NCBI GenBank assembly: GCA_026419785.1
Contig: JAODTK010003821.1
Coordinates: 186,001 to 250,000 of the forward strand
Source of the DNA: Sclerodactyla briareus
Lineage: Eukaryota; Echinodermata; Holothuroidea; Dendrochirotida; Sclerodactylidae
DNA: 64,000 nt
Direction of reading: 5' to 3'
Part shown: positions 11,690 through 25,400 of the stretch, one piece after another
Layout of the letters: every line of letters begins with the position of its first letter
Numbering within the stretch: position 1 is the stretch's first letter
The notes under the pieces: model-generated
Databases searched by the model: none
Seen by the model: the letters and a program-made list of their open reading frames with translations, nothing else
What the model was told of the DNA's origin: nothing
Program-made: the position numbers and the translations under genes

Positions 11690-14580
11690 TAGTTAGCCTT
11701 TGTGCTATATTTCCATTGTTGGATGCTCATAGCCCATTGAACTTCATATTTTGCACCTGGGTCCTAATAAGAATGGGGTGGATGCACAATGAGAAGAAGT
11801 GAAGACCCCGCGTGCGAAGTGCGCATTTGTCGAGGATTCACACTGAGTATTCGTATATTCCAATCACACAGTCATTGCACCACGAATATGTCGATACGGT
11901 ATAATGCCTAAACCGGCAGCTGGGTCAAAATAGGGGGACGAAATGCACTAGCGTCTCTCTCAATCCCATTATTGCAGGTGACCCCCCCCCCCTCCCCGTG
12001 ATAGCAGCGCATTGCATGCACCCCCCCGTCGAGGCCTCCCCTTCCGCCATGTTTTATTGAAAAACAAAATCAGTTCTGACAGAGGGGTGGGTGAGGTTTT
12101 GATATCTTCGATCGGTCACCAGCAGGCACTCTGGCGCGTATTCATAATTTTGGAAAATAAAAATTACTTTCGAGAGGAATTTGAAAGTAAGTCACTGACC
12201 TATGGTATAGAACGTCGTAGGGTGGGGTGAGGACCGTGAGGTGAAAAAACAGTTGGACTCTAAAATTTTCGCTAGAGCCAAGTTGGACCCCTATACCTTT
12301 GAAATCCTGGATCCGCCCCTGGTTACGACAACGCGCTGCCCCTGGGGATTTTTTTTTAAAAGGGGGATCCAAACAGTGGCGTTAACAAGCCCCATGATTT
12401 CTTTTTTATTGGGGGAGGGGCGGCTTGGGTGATTTTATTGGGTGGAGTTTGATGTGGGCTGTGGGGAAGTTCTAAATTTTGTTCATTTCCAGGTGCTCTT
12501 AGATGCAATTTGGTGCATATACCTTTTCACCTCATTCTAAATCCTGGATAAATGTTAGCATTTTCAACTGGCCTAAGATGCGATTTGGGTGCTAGGTCAG
12601 TTAGTTCCTTCCTGGCGGTTTCATTTCGATACCCACCTCCTCCAATCCCCGTTTAAAAAGTTGGTGGCTATCAGGTTCCGGCATATGTAAATAAGAGCTG
12701 GCGGGTGTCGTTCCATGCGTACTGATTACACACACTAACATACGACTTACATACTACCTCTGGACTCACGGTCGATAAAGGCGTACATGACTTTCGCAGC
12801 ATACACCACATTCGCGCATAGCCGCGAGAACTCCACAGAATGTTGATGATAGGCGTTCAAAACGGATTTAAAAACTTTCCATCACTCAAATCAGCATCAG
12901 TCAGTTAGTGTGAATACTGTTTTGCTGTTTCTCAAACTATACTGCAAGCTTGAGGGTGAATGAAGATACCGTAGGCTATATAGCAAATGGATGGATGTTT
13001 TTCAGTGTTGTATTTTGTCCTTTACGAGATTATTTCTCGTGGGACCTTTGTAGTATGAGGTGGATGTACAAAAGTTAAGAGAGCCGGCAACGCGGCGCCA
13101 AATTTTTTGAGGTTCAACGGCAGATGTCAATACTGCGACATGAGAATGGAAAACACCTCCCCCACCCTACAAAATAACGGTCTCAAAACGTTATTTACAC
13201 CAATTTTATCTTGGGTATAGAACCCATAGGGGGGGGGCAAATGCCAGCCCTTCCTTCTAGGTGGGGGCTTGCCCCTGCATATTAGTACAAGTGACACCAC
13301 ATAACAATGCAGAATCAGAGGGCAAGACATAGTGCGAGCGGATCGCCGCAAAAATTTTTTTAGGCGTCATGTACATATTGGTTAAAGAGTATGTCTTATG
13401 TAGTGGGTACATTCAGCACAGTGACATCACATAGAAGGGAATGTGGGGTGTTGGGGGGGGGGGGTCGGCTCCCCCATCAGAAGCCGTCTGGATCCTCATT
13501 ATTAGTAGAATGCATTATTAGTGTTCGTGAAAGCCTGAACCAAAGGGGGCGTCCCAGGACCACATGGATCCCCCACCCCCCTCTGTATGTGCTACTGAAG
13601 GACACATTGCAAGATGAATGAAGGAGGAGAAGTACTGGTTTGCTGGCTGGATTTAATGTATGTCAATACTGCTCAAAGGGCAGCAGCGGGCATGGCGCCG
13701 AACCGGGGACGAGGGGACAGTTCCCACCAATATACGAGACTGGTTCCTATTGACTTTGTGTTTTCCACGCAATATTTTTTTTCGAAAAATGGCCATCTCC
13801 CCCCCCCCCCCCTAATTATCGGAGACGAACGGCACCAATGCTGCCACGGTGTCTGCTGCACGTCGCAAAAGCTTGCCAGTGGACAAACATAGTTGCAAAG
13901 GTAAGTGGCATAAAAGTAATGGTTCCCCCGGTCACGGAGACAAAAATTACCAAGATGGAAATCAATGACGAGGGTGGGCATGTAATCCCCATTCGAGTAG
14001 ATGTCGTTGTAGAAGGCTTAGTCAACCTTCAACCTTAGGGCTTCGCGTTTAACACACAAGTGCTCTTGTTCCAACGTTAGCACTTAGACTAGCATCAATT
14101 TTATAGGCCTAGGTAAGAAGGGAGGAAGGCCCCAGGAGAGAGGGTTGTTACACCCAGGCACTCGTAATGGTAACATACGGCTACACACACACGCACACAT
14201 ACACGCACATGGGGCTTCTGGTATAGCTTCACGTAGGAGCGGGTGAGCCAGTGAATTTTTCATGGTTTCAAACAGCAGCCAGACGACTCTAGGAGCCAGT
14301 TAACTGCACTGAACCCACATTAGCCCGGCCATATACGGAGACCTTCAGTGCTGGATTACGTGAACTGGTGTATGATAGAATTGTAATTACTGCATTGTCC
14401 ATTCTGAATTTGGGTACATTGTGTGTACGTGAAAGTTATGCCGACTAACACGAAAATCACTATCGGACTGAAATTAATCAGTTTTTATAACTGTTTCACT
14501 CTTTTACAGATGACATATCAGGCGATGGGTGTGCTAGACGTTTTAGTATTCAGAGCAACTGACTTTATTGGTTTGTTGCA
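11690..14580. other. No gene recognised
   Basis: C- or G-homopolymer patches (around 11,980–11,995, 13,451–13,462 and 13,800–13,812) and short frames only. A 66-codon frame at 13,838–14,038 (+) has a GTAAGT near its start, but I cannot match it to a family. Nothing else is supportable. Confidence 0.45.
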
Positions 14581-14589
14581 ACAAACGAG

Positions 14590-15172
14590 TTTGGTCGTCA
14601 CAAAGAATTGACCTCGAAGGTCACGAGTCATAGGTCAAGTAGTTCACCAGGTTAGTTTGCCTGACGAACAAAACGTCCAATTACATCATCGCTCTGAATT
14701 TTTCGTTGCCCAGATATGGAAGGATTTCCATATGGTGAGTGACCTTCTATGACCTTGGTCGAGACCTGACACCAAAATCAATAGACCTCATCCTCACCGT
14801 AAGTGCAACCCACATACTAATATGAGCTTCATTATACTTGCCTTCATAGATATCGTGCTGAACTGGTTTTCTGACTTGCCCTGCCGTGAGCTTGAATGAC
14901 CTCGACTGCACTGAAAACATGAGGGTACATCGGCTGCATCCTCTAAGCACCATCGTGTGGCCTAATTGGAACTTGATTCCTGTTTGCGTTTCTTTAGATG
15001 TCCTGCTAACATGGGTGACCCACGCACGCACGCACGCACCGCCCACGCAACACACACACAACACCACATCACACAAACACACACACACACCACACACGCG
15101 TACACAACCCACCACACACACACCTGACCGGACATTGGCCACCCTGCATAAAAAAAAAAAAAAAAAAAAAAA
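14590..15172. repeat. Interspersed repeat, family R3 (copy 2), with CA tract and poly(A)
   Basis: Matches 8,090–8,620 as described there: 'gacgaacaaaac', 'tttttcgttg', 'ccatatggtgagtgacct', 'acaccaaaatcaatag', 'catcctcacc', then ACGC/CACA microsatellite at about 15,022–15,125. A poly(A) run follows at about 15,150–15,172. Frames across the CA tract (His/Thr-rich one way, Val/Cys-rich the other) are artefacts of the microsatellite. Confidence 0.65.
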
Positions 15173-18100
15173 ACATTTCCCCGGACAACCCCCCTCAACG
15201 TAATGTCGAATTAAGGGTTAGGGTTAGCAGTCGTCTGCGCAGTCAGCGCGCGGAAATGCTGACAATCAGGTTCGGAATAAAGGCCACTGTGTCTTTGGTG
15301 AGGCTGCTTCTCTATATTTTTTCATCTCACACGCGGGAACTGACATGTGCCTTTCGTCTTTATCGAGGATCAACAGGGGGGAGGGCGGGGTGGGGGACTT
15401 TCGATTATTAATGTCCCCCCACTCCGAAAAGTGGGGGGCGGTGTCCCCAGTTCCCCCTAATCGACGCCCGTTGGGGTTTAAAGTTAGGGTCACGTTTGTG
15501 TGAGAATTGTGCGGTGGGAATTGTCGGGTGGGAGTTGTCCCGGGAACCCACACACATACCCTCACGAGGCACCACTGCTAAACGCAAGGAATCGGAATTG
15601 AGGCGAGGTACGTCCGGGGATCAATATCAGCGCGCGGCACACGACTCGAACTTTTCCTATGGCATATAGGCACAGGAGAGTGGCGATATTATTTATCGAC
15701 ATGTTATAGCTTGTGATCAAAGTAGTATCGAACTTTGGACATAGACATCAATGTTTAAAATAAACGCTTCTGTCAGTATCCTACCGCTATATGCTACTAC
15801 AAAAGTTGAACATCTTTTTAAAATGTTTTTCCCCACCCACCATCTTCCATTATGAAAAAAAAAAACAATCTCTGTGTCGCGTCGGAGAATTGTTAGGCTG
15901 GAGAAAGTTAATAATAATGCACTGAGTGCGACTACTACTACTATAAAGCTCAGTATCTAATCTAATTAGTTTGATCATCCTGTCCCATAGGATGGATTCG
16001 AACAGTCATTCCCCTGAATGTTGATTGTTGGTAGTTGTAAACGTTCCCCCGGTAGTTCGGTATGTAACATTTTTTAGGCCTAGCCTAGGCCTTAGTCGTT
16101 GGCCTAACGTTTAGGCCGGCTACGTACTAAAGAACTAAAGCCTCAAAAGGCGTAATGGTCCCGCGTTGATACCTCAGTCTCAAGTGGCATGGCAGTGGTC
16201 CATACTACACTAACCCCTGAACAATGCATGCTATTGTGCCCAGCTAACTACTCTGGATCAACATATGGGCGAGCACATTTCACGTAGGCTAGCCTATCCC
16301 CATTTTCAATTTTGTTGGCCATAGACTATTCAGTGAATGCTAGCCTTTCCTGGCCCCTAGTTCGGAATTATGAACATCACTGGGCAGATTTATAAATGTC
16401 CAATTGTAGGGCCTAGGCCTAGATATTACCTATTGCAATCCATTTTCAACTGCTCCCATTGTAAATATCATAAAATTCATACTGAAAGTGAGTTCCACGC
16501 CGAAGATCTTCAGTTCTGAGTGAACGAAATGGGACAGGCTTGTAAGTTGTAAGGGTCCCCAGGGACCGTGGATACGGTTGTCTGCGGGGGCTTTAGCCCC
16601 TGCACTTTCCTGCCATTGGCATTTTGTGCCGCCTAAATTTGGGCCTCCCTGTGACTGGGTAAAAATAATGTTAGAGCCGACTATTTCAGTATCACAAAAA
16701 TGAATATGACAATGAGCAATTTTTCTGGACTTGTCGGCTAATCACAGCTCTGCAAATTGAGAACATCCAACGAAACCCCAAATAACAAGCCCTACTGAGG
16801 TATGTGACTATCATTTTACTGCCTGCCGTCAGGTTGTTCACAATATTGCTATGGTTCGTTGTAAAGTACACATCTGACCCCCTTCTCTGAATTGCAAAAC
16901 GTATTGAAGTCGTAGACCTACACAGTTCCTCCCACACCATAACATGGGAAATAGGAACCCCTGCTAGTAAATTCCGACGTTGTCTGTTGGTTCGACATAC
17001 GGTAACTGTAAAGTCAATATGTTAATTCAACTGAATCGCCGGCCTAATGCTCCAGTCTAATATGGCAATTGAGAGTCCCGTGGATCACTTTCCTTTTTGC
17101 TGGGGAGATTTGGTAACTAATTTTTGTACCATAATTATGTTTTAGAGCAGACCAACCTTCGTACTTTACTGCGGCCCACATCCCCCCATTCATTTTGTAT
17201 TTTTTCACTCTTTTTTTTCCATTACATATTCCGCAGATCCCTCAATGGTCCTATGTTCGCCGCCTAACCATAGTTGTCGCTATTCTTATTTTTTGTAGTG
17301 CCTTAATAAATTACATTTTCCAGTTTTTATCTATTATATTCAGGTTTTTATACTTGATTTACCTTGGGTAAGAAGTAATTTGTTTGTCGCGAATTAAAAA
17401 AAATGTGGTACATGACTCCATTTTTTAGGATGTCAGTTATATACTGCCTGAAACGCACGAAAGTAGCTTCTCCTGCATCTGGGGGGTCGTCATACGCAAA
17501 ATTTTCTTTCTTTCACTCTCCGCGCCAACCGATGGTGGCGCTCTGCTTGATGTGGGGCCGCCACAATGATAGCCCCCCCCTCAAATCTCTCCCCGCGGTC
17601 CCTGGTCCTAAGTGGGTTTTAGCAGTTAATTGAGTCATTCTGGTCACCTCAATATCCATCTACTGATCTAAGGCTCTTGGCATTTTCTAGCATACTTAGT
17701 GTGTTGTCATTTACATTATCCCTAGCAATTCAAATTGTTCCTTGTCAAGAGCAAACTGATTTCATGGATTTCATGGAGTGACACTTCAAATATATTCTTT
17801 CCAAAAAATTATGGCCTGAATGAGTGAAAAAAGGAATTTTTCAGAATCACCAAAAAAAGGGGAGCGGGGACGCTAAACATGAAATTAATTTTATTTGGCT
17901 CAGTATAGGAATGTTTTGTTCCTCCTGCTCTGGGCACTGATGATGAGGCTTGGGTGGGAGGGTTTATTATCTCAAATCACCAATAAGGTTCTCCCTTAGG
18001 TTCTATTAAGCCAATTATATACTGACATTACATTTGTAGTTTCTCGCTCAATTCACATGCCTTTTATCAAATATGCATAAGAAATTTCGGCTGAGTTAGC

Positions 18101-19110
18101 TCCTAGGTGAGATGTCCTTCCTTTGACCATGCCTATCAACTTTTCAGATAGACCCATGGCTAATCCATTTCGTCCAGTCAACACAGTGGGTGAAATATTC
18201 TTGTCGATATTCTGTATACTTGTGCAAAAGAAATTGCCACAACACACGCACACTGAAAAGAGAAAAAATGCAAAAGCCTTTATGAGATAACGGCCGTGTC
18301 AGTCATTTAACAAATAACATTAGGCCACTGTGGCGTGCACCCGGGCACTGACGGTAACATGAATCCATGAATTGGATAAAGGAGAAGGTACAGGTAGGAA
18401 GGCCTCAGGAGGAAGTATGTTGATTGGGGGGGCCGTTCTAAATGTTCCAAACAGCCGCTTGAATTGGAATTTTTCCTCACTCCGAATCTCAATAATGTTG
18501 GTTTTTTGGATTTCTTACCTTTTGCATCTCTCACAGTAGTTGCTTCCTGCACTGATATTGATCAGTGATTCTAGCTCGGGTTTGTCTTGCCTGAACAAAC
18601 AAATTCAGAAGAGAACACTGGTTACCTGGCTCACTTTTGGTGTGTGATCAGTGTGTTTGCCTGTGTGATTGTGTGGTGTGGTGTGTGACCAACCACTTTC
18701 TCGTTAGGATTCTTCCGATATGGTGGGACCAATTTTTTGAATTTTGAATGTATATCATACTGGTGAACACAATCTGATTAAATTGTGGGCACAAATGTCA
18801 CTATTTGGAGATTTACTGTAGGAACCAGGCCTAGTGGGGCTCTGAGGGTTTCACAAGTGACCTAAAACATTCAAGAACTATTTTAATCTAACATCTCAAA
18901 TTTCTGATTCTGCCACAAGAGAGTTTCCAAACCATTTGAGTTACGGAGATAAGTGTAATGAAAGTACAATTTTTTGTGCATTAATGGTGTAATCCCATTT
19001 GATAATGATATAGAAAGTATATGTTGTCCTATGTAACTGTAATACGACTTGCCCTTATCCTTCCCTGTATTTCTGACGACCATCGAAGGTATTATTTGGC
19101 TTTTGGGTCC
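15173..19110. other. Intergenic DNA upstream of the antiporter gene
   Basis: No exon or transposon recognised. Features seen are a two-unit TTAGGG word at 15,213–15,230, TAGGCCTAGG-type words at 16,075–16,110 and 16,410–16,425, and a TG-rich patch at 18,650–18,690. Any promoter of the downstream antiporter gene would lie in the right-hand part, but I cannot point to one. Confidence 0.45.
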
Positions 19111-19120
19111 ATGGCGAAAA

Positions 19121-19488
19121 ATGGAGGACTTAGAACTCTCTGAAGGTGTTCATTCACATACCAACCCACCTGCTGCCACCAAAAGTACCTCCAGTTCCCA
19201 TGAAGTGTTTGCCATTGCCAACTCTTCTGAAAAACTTGATGAATCTTCTGCAGCACACTAGACATGGTTGAGATGACAGGCAGTAAGTTCGGGAGAATCC
19301 CTCCTTTATCTGCTTACAAAAGGCCACCCCTCTGGGCAGTACTGTATTCCTATTCTGGGCTGCTCTCTGGTCTGTTCTGGGATCGGATGCCCTCCTGGGG
19401 GAAACATCTTCGCTCTCTTTGTGCTGGTTATGATTGTGAACTCTGGCTTGATTTGTCATGGAAGCTATTCATCTACCTTCTCTGTTAG
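19121..19488 (+). CDS. slc9b-like: SLC9B-like exon A (N-terminus and first helices)
   Basis: ATG at 19,121 opens a Ser/Thr/Glu-rich stretch beginning MEDLELSEGV, as in the cytoplasmic tail of NHA proteins; an earlier ATG at 19,111 is in a frame that closes after ten codons. The homologous core begins at PPLWAVLYS (human NHA2: LLWAVVWSITG), continues as GCPPGGNIFALFVLVMI (human ECLPGGNLFG) and ends IHLPSLL (human LPSLLG). These three pieces lie in different frames, so at least two small indels are present, plus a TAG after ESSAAH. The exon ends at ...CTGTTAG before GTAGGT, which leaves the first base of a Gly codon and agrees with the family. Confidence 0.82.
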
Positions 19489-22400
19489 GTAGGTACTGAG
19501 GAAGTATCATAACTTCACAAAATCAATTTCCTTCATCATAACTTCTCAATTTGCTTCTCTCGCTTTTTTCTTAGAGCCATACTCCATGGACATTTATGGA
19601 AGGTAGTTCATGTTCGTTATCCAGGCTTATATATTTTTCACCTGCAAATTGTTCTGTGTGAATAATGAAATGCAACTGCAACCACACTACGAGTACGTTT
19701 TTTTAAATGAAAATGGCGGTATGTCCTGCCTGTTTATTAGGATAAATACGTTGTATTCTTAGCTGGGCCTGCAGTCCCTGATCTTTTTTTGTGATATCTC
19801 GAACCCTCACTAACAAAGCTTGGTACGAAACAGCATGGTTTGCAGCCAGCAGCAGGTTTTTTTTTTGCAATACCTGCAGTTTTCATTCCGACTACTTTTG
19901 GCAGGGATCACATATTACGTATCGGGGGTCCCCGTGACTCGCATACCCGTCGACTGGGCACCTTGAATTATGATACGTATCACTTGGAAAATTGCTAGAA
20001 ATCAGCAATCAATCGTATTCCTCTGTTCAACAATAAATCTCTGCCGAAACTTGTATTATTAACAATCTTTTTTTTCCTTGCACCGCGGACCACAATCCTT
20101 CAATAAATCACACTACGCGAGTTAACATTTTGCATACGCACATCAAAACACAGTACCGTGCGCACTCGCAGGTACCTTGACATTTAGTTTCAGCACACAG
20201 GTTTACGGAATAGGCTGAACTTTTCACTTGATGTACAGAACATAGAAGCACTAAGATCATTATAAAGGTTAAACATTCCTAATTCACATTAATCAGCTTC
20301 TGAAATGCATGAGCAAGCTGATCAAGGAAAATTACAGCTGTTTGTAGGCTCAAAGTGCGCAGTCAACGGGTACCCCATCATACAACAGAGGCAATTGGTG
20401 GTCTCTCTGTCATCATCACCCTCATCCGTACAGTAATGTAACAGTGTGGGAACATTCAATGGTCTTCAGAATTGAACACCCTGAGAAGTTGCAATACAAA
20501 GTTAGCTAAAATCAGCAATAACTACAAAGATTGCCTAAGAAGTACAGTGCAAAGCTTCGCCCTCAAAAAACCCATCATAGCCCCTGAAAAGATTGTGACT
20601 AAAACTGACTCGCATAAGCGAAATCACATAGAGGGAAAGATACAAAACTGTAACAGTACTGTCTTAATCTCTTTGAAGCAGTATTCCGTTCACAACATTC
20701 TGTTCTTATGTGAAGCCCAATTTAAGAATGTCTTGTTTGACAACAAGGGAGCAACAATGCCAACAGTTCACTCGTTCATTGAACGAAATACAACAGCTTC
20801 AGCATAGAATTTCTTCACAGAACTAGCCCTGATTCCCTCCTTTATTGAATTTGGAAGACGTACAAATTTTGACCGAAAAGTCCTGAGAAACGATCTCTTT
20901 TTTTTGGCACATTGCCCTACCCCTTGTTTTCCCTGCTCCACTCCCTTGTGCTGAGCGTCCAGCAAGTGGGCAACAGGTATGCCCCGAACCGACCGGATAT
21001 TTGAATCCCTGGTGGGAGTCTGATGCTCTACCAACTGTACCATAACTAAATTGATGGCAATGTGTTTTCTTCGACAAACATATTTCTCTCTGTGGAACCT
21101 TCCTGCATGGTAGCTACGGAACTGTGAATCACACTGCAACGCTTTGATGCATCTTCCCCCCCTCCCACCCCTGCAATAAATGAACAGAGAAGAAAATGTT
21201 CCCTCAATCTTTGGCTCCCCATTTTCTTTGATATCAGGCATGCCGCCTTCTGACGGATTTCTTCTCCGCAACCCCCCTGCGAGAGCCTCCAGTTGGCCGG
21301 TGACATCTACCCCACCCTCCTGGGGTCTCAACCCTTCGTACGCAGCGCTGGTGGTGATCCTTCTACAGGCCGGCTGGGACTGATGCGGCGGCCGCTGAGG
21401 AGACTCAAGTCTGGTTTTGCGTCCGGCTGTGCTTCTTGCCATGCATCGCCGAGGCGTTCACCGCGGCCATAGCCGCACACTTCCTCCTGTGGTTTCCATG
21501 GCTGTTGGTTCTCATGCTTGGTACATAAGTAATGCATGTGAGGCCACTTGTGGCCCTCTCTTGCCAGTAGTGATGTGCCCGCCCTGAACACCCTTTAACT
21601 GACATACACCTGTCCATGTTCATAAACCGTCAGTATTTAATTTTATTTGGATCACTGTTCCCAGAGGGTGCAGTGGACCTGACACACCCAATTACCTTGT
21701 CCCTGATGGCATTTGGTGTGAACTTGCCAGGCTATCTCGGTGTCTGGAAAGAGTCATTTGTAGTCTACTACTTCACCTCCTTAACCCTATCTCATACTCA
21801 CACCCTCTGCCCCCCCCCCCCCCCATCTTTTAAAGCTTACTAGTGTGTTGTTTGACTTGGACAGTACCCATTCTAGTATACTGTGGTCAAAGAATATCAT
21901 TCAGACATTGCTGAGATGAGGATGCTAAGGTATTTGTCAATGTGGTTTAACCAGACAAGACAAAGAGAGATATAGAGTGGTGAGAGGGAATAGGAAGCTG
22001 AAAAAACATGCCTGAGGTGATTTGGTTACAAGTGAGAGAATGATGACTATACTAGAAAATGGTGCATCAGCAGAAACTGGGGAACCTGGACATCGCCTGG
22101 CGGGTAAACCCCCACGGGTTATATCCCACTTTCGACAAATCAGAGGTTACCTTGTATCGCCTTGTTTTCATAAGAGGGGATTTATGACCCAGGGGAGTGG
22201 GAGGTTGGGTTCAATGCACACACCGGCTGCTTCCGAATAGCAAATGTCAATCGCAACCACAAAAATCCCAAACTTCAAAATTGCTGCCAGTTTGGGGGTC
22301 GTATGGGGCAAAAAACAAGAGTTGGTCCTTTAAAAAACTCTCTAGCTCAAAACAGGCAAATCGCAAACTTGGTTCTGCAGAAAATGCAAAATGACCACTA

Positions 22401-25400
22401 TCAGAGCGGTCGGGTGAATCCCACTTTTCGCCATTCAAGATTCTCATTAGACGATCATATGAGCAGTTTCATGTGGATCCGATAATGCCCTGGGGAGTTA
22501 TTGTACGACCACTATCAATTCAGTTTTGTGGAAAATTCAAGACGCCCGCGCCGAGTGGTGCATGATGCCACATTTCAAACTCACTCTTCCGAGATTTCGT
22601 AAGGGCTAACATGTGGTGCAAAGTTTTGTGTCATCGAAGGATTTAGAGAGTTATTGCGTTCCGGCACGCAGCGGCAGACACGATTTCACAACCATAATAT
22701 CCCCCCGAAGTGGGATATAACCTTCCGGGATATAATGAAGCAGTAGGAAGGTCACAAACCATGAGCCTATTCCAGCTAGATTAATTCTATGCATAGTACT
22801 AAAGCCTATGGTGGTGATACAGTGACAGAGAGAGGTCAAAGGCTATCATGGAGACAGATTAGATCAGGTCGTGAGGCTCCAGACTGTTGAAAGCATGAGT
22901 GCAAGTCAGAGCCCATTTCGCAGGTGCTGTTGGACAAGGCATATCTCTAAATGTCTACATCAACGACGTGTTGAAATGGGGACTTTGTGAGGTGACTTGA
23001 AGAGTAGTGAGTGCCATATTGGCAGCCCTATTGGGAAGTCCCAGGGGACAGAATGGGAGTGGGGTACTGGAATGGGCATCAGAGAGAACAAAGCAAGGTG
23101 TGTGTGCTATATGACGGTGTGACAAGTCAAATGACAGGGTAATTCTGTGAAACGCTTTGAGCCACGCCCGACGTGGAAAAAGCGATATATAAGAACGACA
23201 TATTATGATTATATAGTCAAATAACCTGCTCTTGTCCATGTGACTCATTCCAGATTTGTGCTCGGTGCTGTTACCCAGCAGTGATCGTACATCACTGATT
23301 TCTTAACAGGATAGAGGGGGACGGTACAGAGAAAAGGCATCCCGACATTGATAATTGCTGCTGCCAGCTGCGGGGACGAGGTCCGCGCATCAGTGGATTT
23401 GGGAGGGTTCCTGGGAAATGGCCTTCTCACAGGTTTAAAGTTAAGGAAGCACAAAATGATCACATTATTGCTACCAGTTGTAACAGGTCAATGCCATCAG
23501 TGGATTTGGGGTGTCCCTGAGAATGGCATTTTCTACAGGTGAATGTTAACGAAGCAAAGGTGATCACATCATTGCTGCTAATTGTAACAATGTCCATGCC
23601 ATGAGTGGATTTGGGGTGTCTGAGAATGGCATTCTCCACAGGTAATTTATAAAGAAACAGATGACCAAATCTTCTGAAAAAGCAGCACTTCAGCTCGTCA
23701 CAGGGGTGGAAAAACTCAATGATATTCTAACACATGACACATCACCATGTATGTAATATGAACTGACTTCCAAAGTTTAGGTCGTCCCATTTTGTTTATA
23801 CCCTGAACAATTGGAGAATGAACAACGCGATTTTCCAACCCTGGCCAAATAATACTAGATTCAAAAGAGATAAAACACTTTGATGATTTACATGTAGCTA
23901 TTCTAAACCCCATTCTTGTGAACTGGGTGGTATGCTCATAAATATGCACAACATAAGTTTAAGCAACAATCAGTTGTGGCCTTTATGAGCTGCGCAAGTG
24001 AGAGTTGATGTTGCAACCCGACACCGTTCAATACATCCACACCTGTGTGTGCATTCAGTGTTAGGACGCTTAGGATTGGGCGATTCACAATATGAAGCAA
24101 GTTTCAACTCACCAAGATGGTAGTGTTGAGTGCTGCATACTGATAACAGCAAATAAGAGGGTTCACGGTTTGGCTTTGTTATAATGTGTTATTGGAGACA
24201 ATAGCATCTCAGAGTACAATGATCATGTAAATTATGACATAATACTTTTACTCATTACATTGGGGAAGCCAAACCAAAACCACACACCAAATTAAAGCAG
24301 ATCCTAGGTTGCCAATATGGCACAATTTGCTATTGCAAATCTCATTTGACGTCACATGGACGGGGAGGGGGGGGGAAATGTAGAAGCAAAAAAAACCCAG
24401 CCAACAAAAAACTCTAGATGGATCGAATATGACGCCAAAGTTGTTCGCAAAATATCATGACGTAATCGCAGTTATTTCAATGTGATACGGTTTCTGGTTC
24501 TGTTTATCAAGGCCCAAATGCGCATTTATTGTTAAAAGAGTCTGGGCAGCTTTTTTTTTTTACATCATTCCCCTGGACAAATGCCTGGAAGATAATTTTA
24601 ATAAACTACACAAGACAACATGGGATTATGATATGTTCCTTTTTCCACCGTGATAGTTGAAGCAGATCTGTTACATGACCTATGGGCTTTAAAGACATAT
24701 ATTTCATAGTTTTCCTTTTCGAATACCCAGGTTGGGACAAGAGGGCAATCAATTACCACAAACCAAGTAAGATTTTTGATGGTATCAACTTGTTATTCTC
24801 ATTACTTGATGTAATGAAACCATCACAGGTGGAGTGATGTCGAAGCTGCCCATAGACTTTATGGAAGTGAACGAATCTGACCTTTCCACTCCCAGGGATG
24901 GGTTCTACCATTATTGTTGTTTTTTTTTTTTCATTTATTCAGCAACGTTGCTCCAGCATCTTCAGGGACAGGTTGAGTACTGAGGGGACTTGCCTATGGT
25001 GTCATCGGAGGGCTTCTTCCTCTGGTATATCCACAAGACAAAACAGGTAAATAAATGGTTCATGCCCTTTATTATTGTATGCCTACATTTTGTCAACACT
25101 TGTAATGTTTGTGATTGAATCCACAGTAAAAAAGTGGCAAAGCTAAAATGTGGTACTCTTTGAGGATTGAACAACTTGAAGACATCTGCAGGCTCGGGTG
25201 ACACAACAGCGGTATATCATGCGAGAATGGAAAAACTGTATCTATAGGTCCAAAACCCCAATACAATACAAGTTCCTATGTGGAGTTATTGGCCCATTAT
25301 GCAGAGACAATAAGGAAACCCAAAATTGCGCAATAACGCATGACAGGAACTTGGACATGGACAAACGACGGGGGAAGTATGTCATGTATTTCATGGTTCA

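Noticed and set aside
14747-15203. 131- and 105-codon frames over the CA-rich region
   Set aside because: Their composition (Val/Cys repeats or His/Thr repeats) comes directly from the microsatellite.
20985-21060. Functional tRNA gene
   Set aside because: A and B boxes are recognisable, but the stems do not pair and there is no consistent cloverleaf; a SINE is the better reading.
20768-21442. 224-codon minus-strand open frame
   Set aside because: It runs through a tRNA-like SINE head and through an intron of the plus-strand antiporter gene, with low-complexity Arg/Gly-rich stretches and no motif. Judged fortuitous.
21616-21843. 75-codon plus-strand frame considered as a missing antiporter exon
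   Set aside because: It is in the right interval, but no residue pattern matches the family and no good donor ends it.
23340-23641. CRISPR-like or simple minisatellite reading of the three 105-bp repeats
   Set aside because: The repeats encode conserved antiporter residues and the genome is eukaryotic; exon duplication explains them better.
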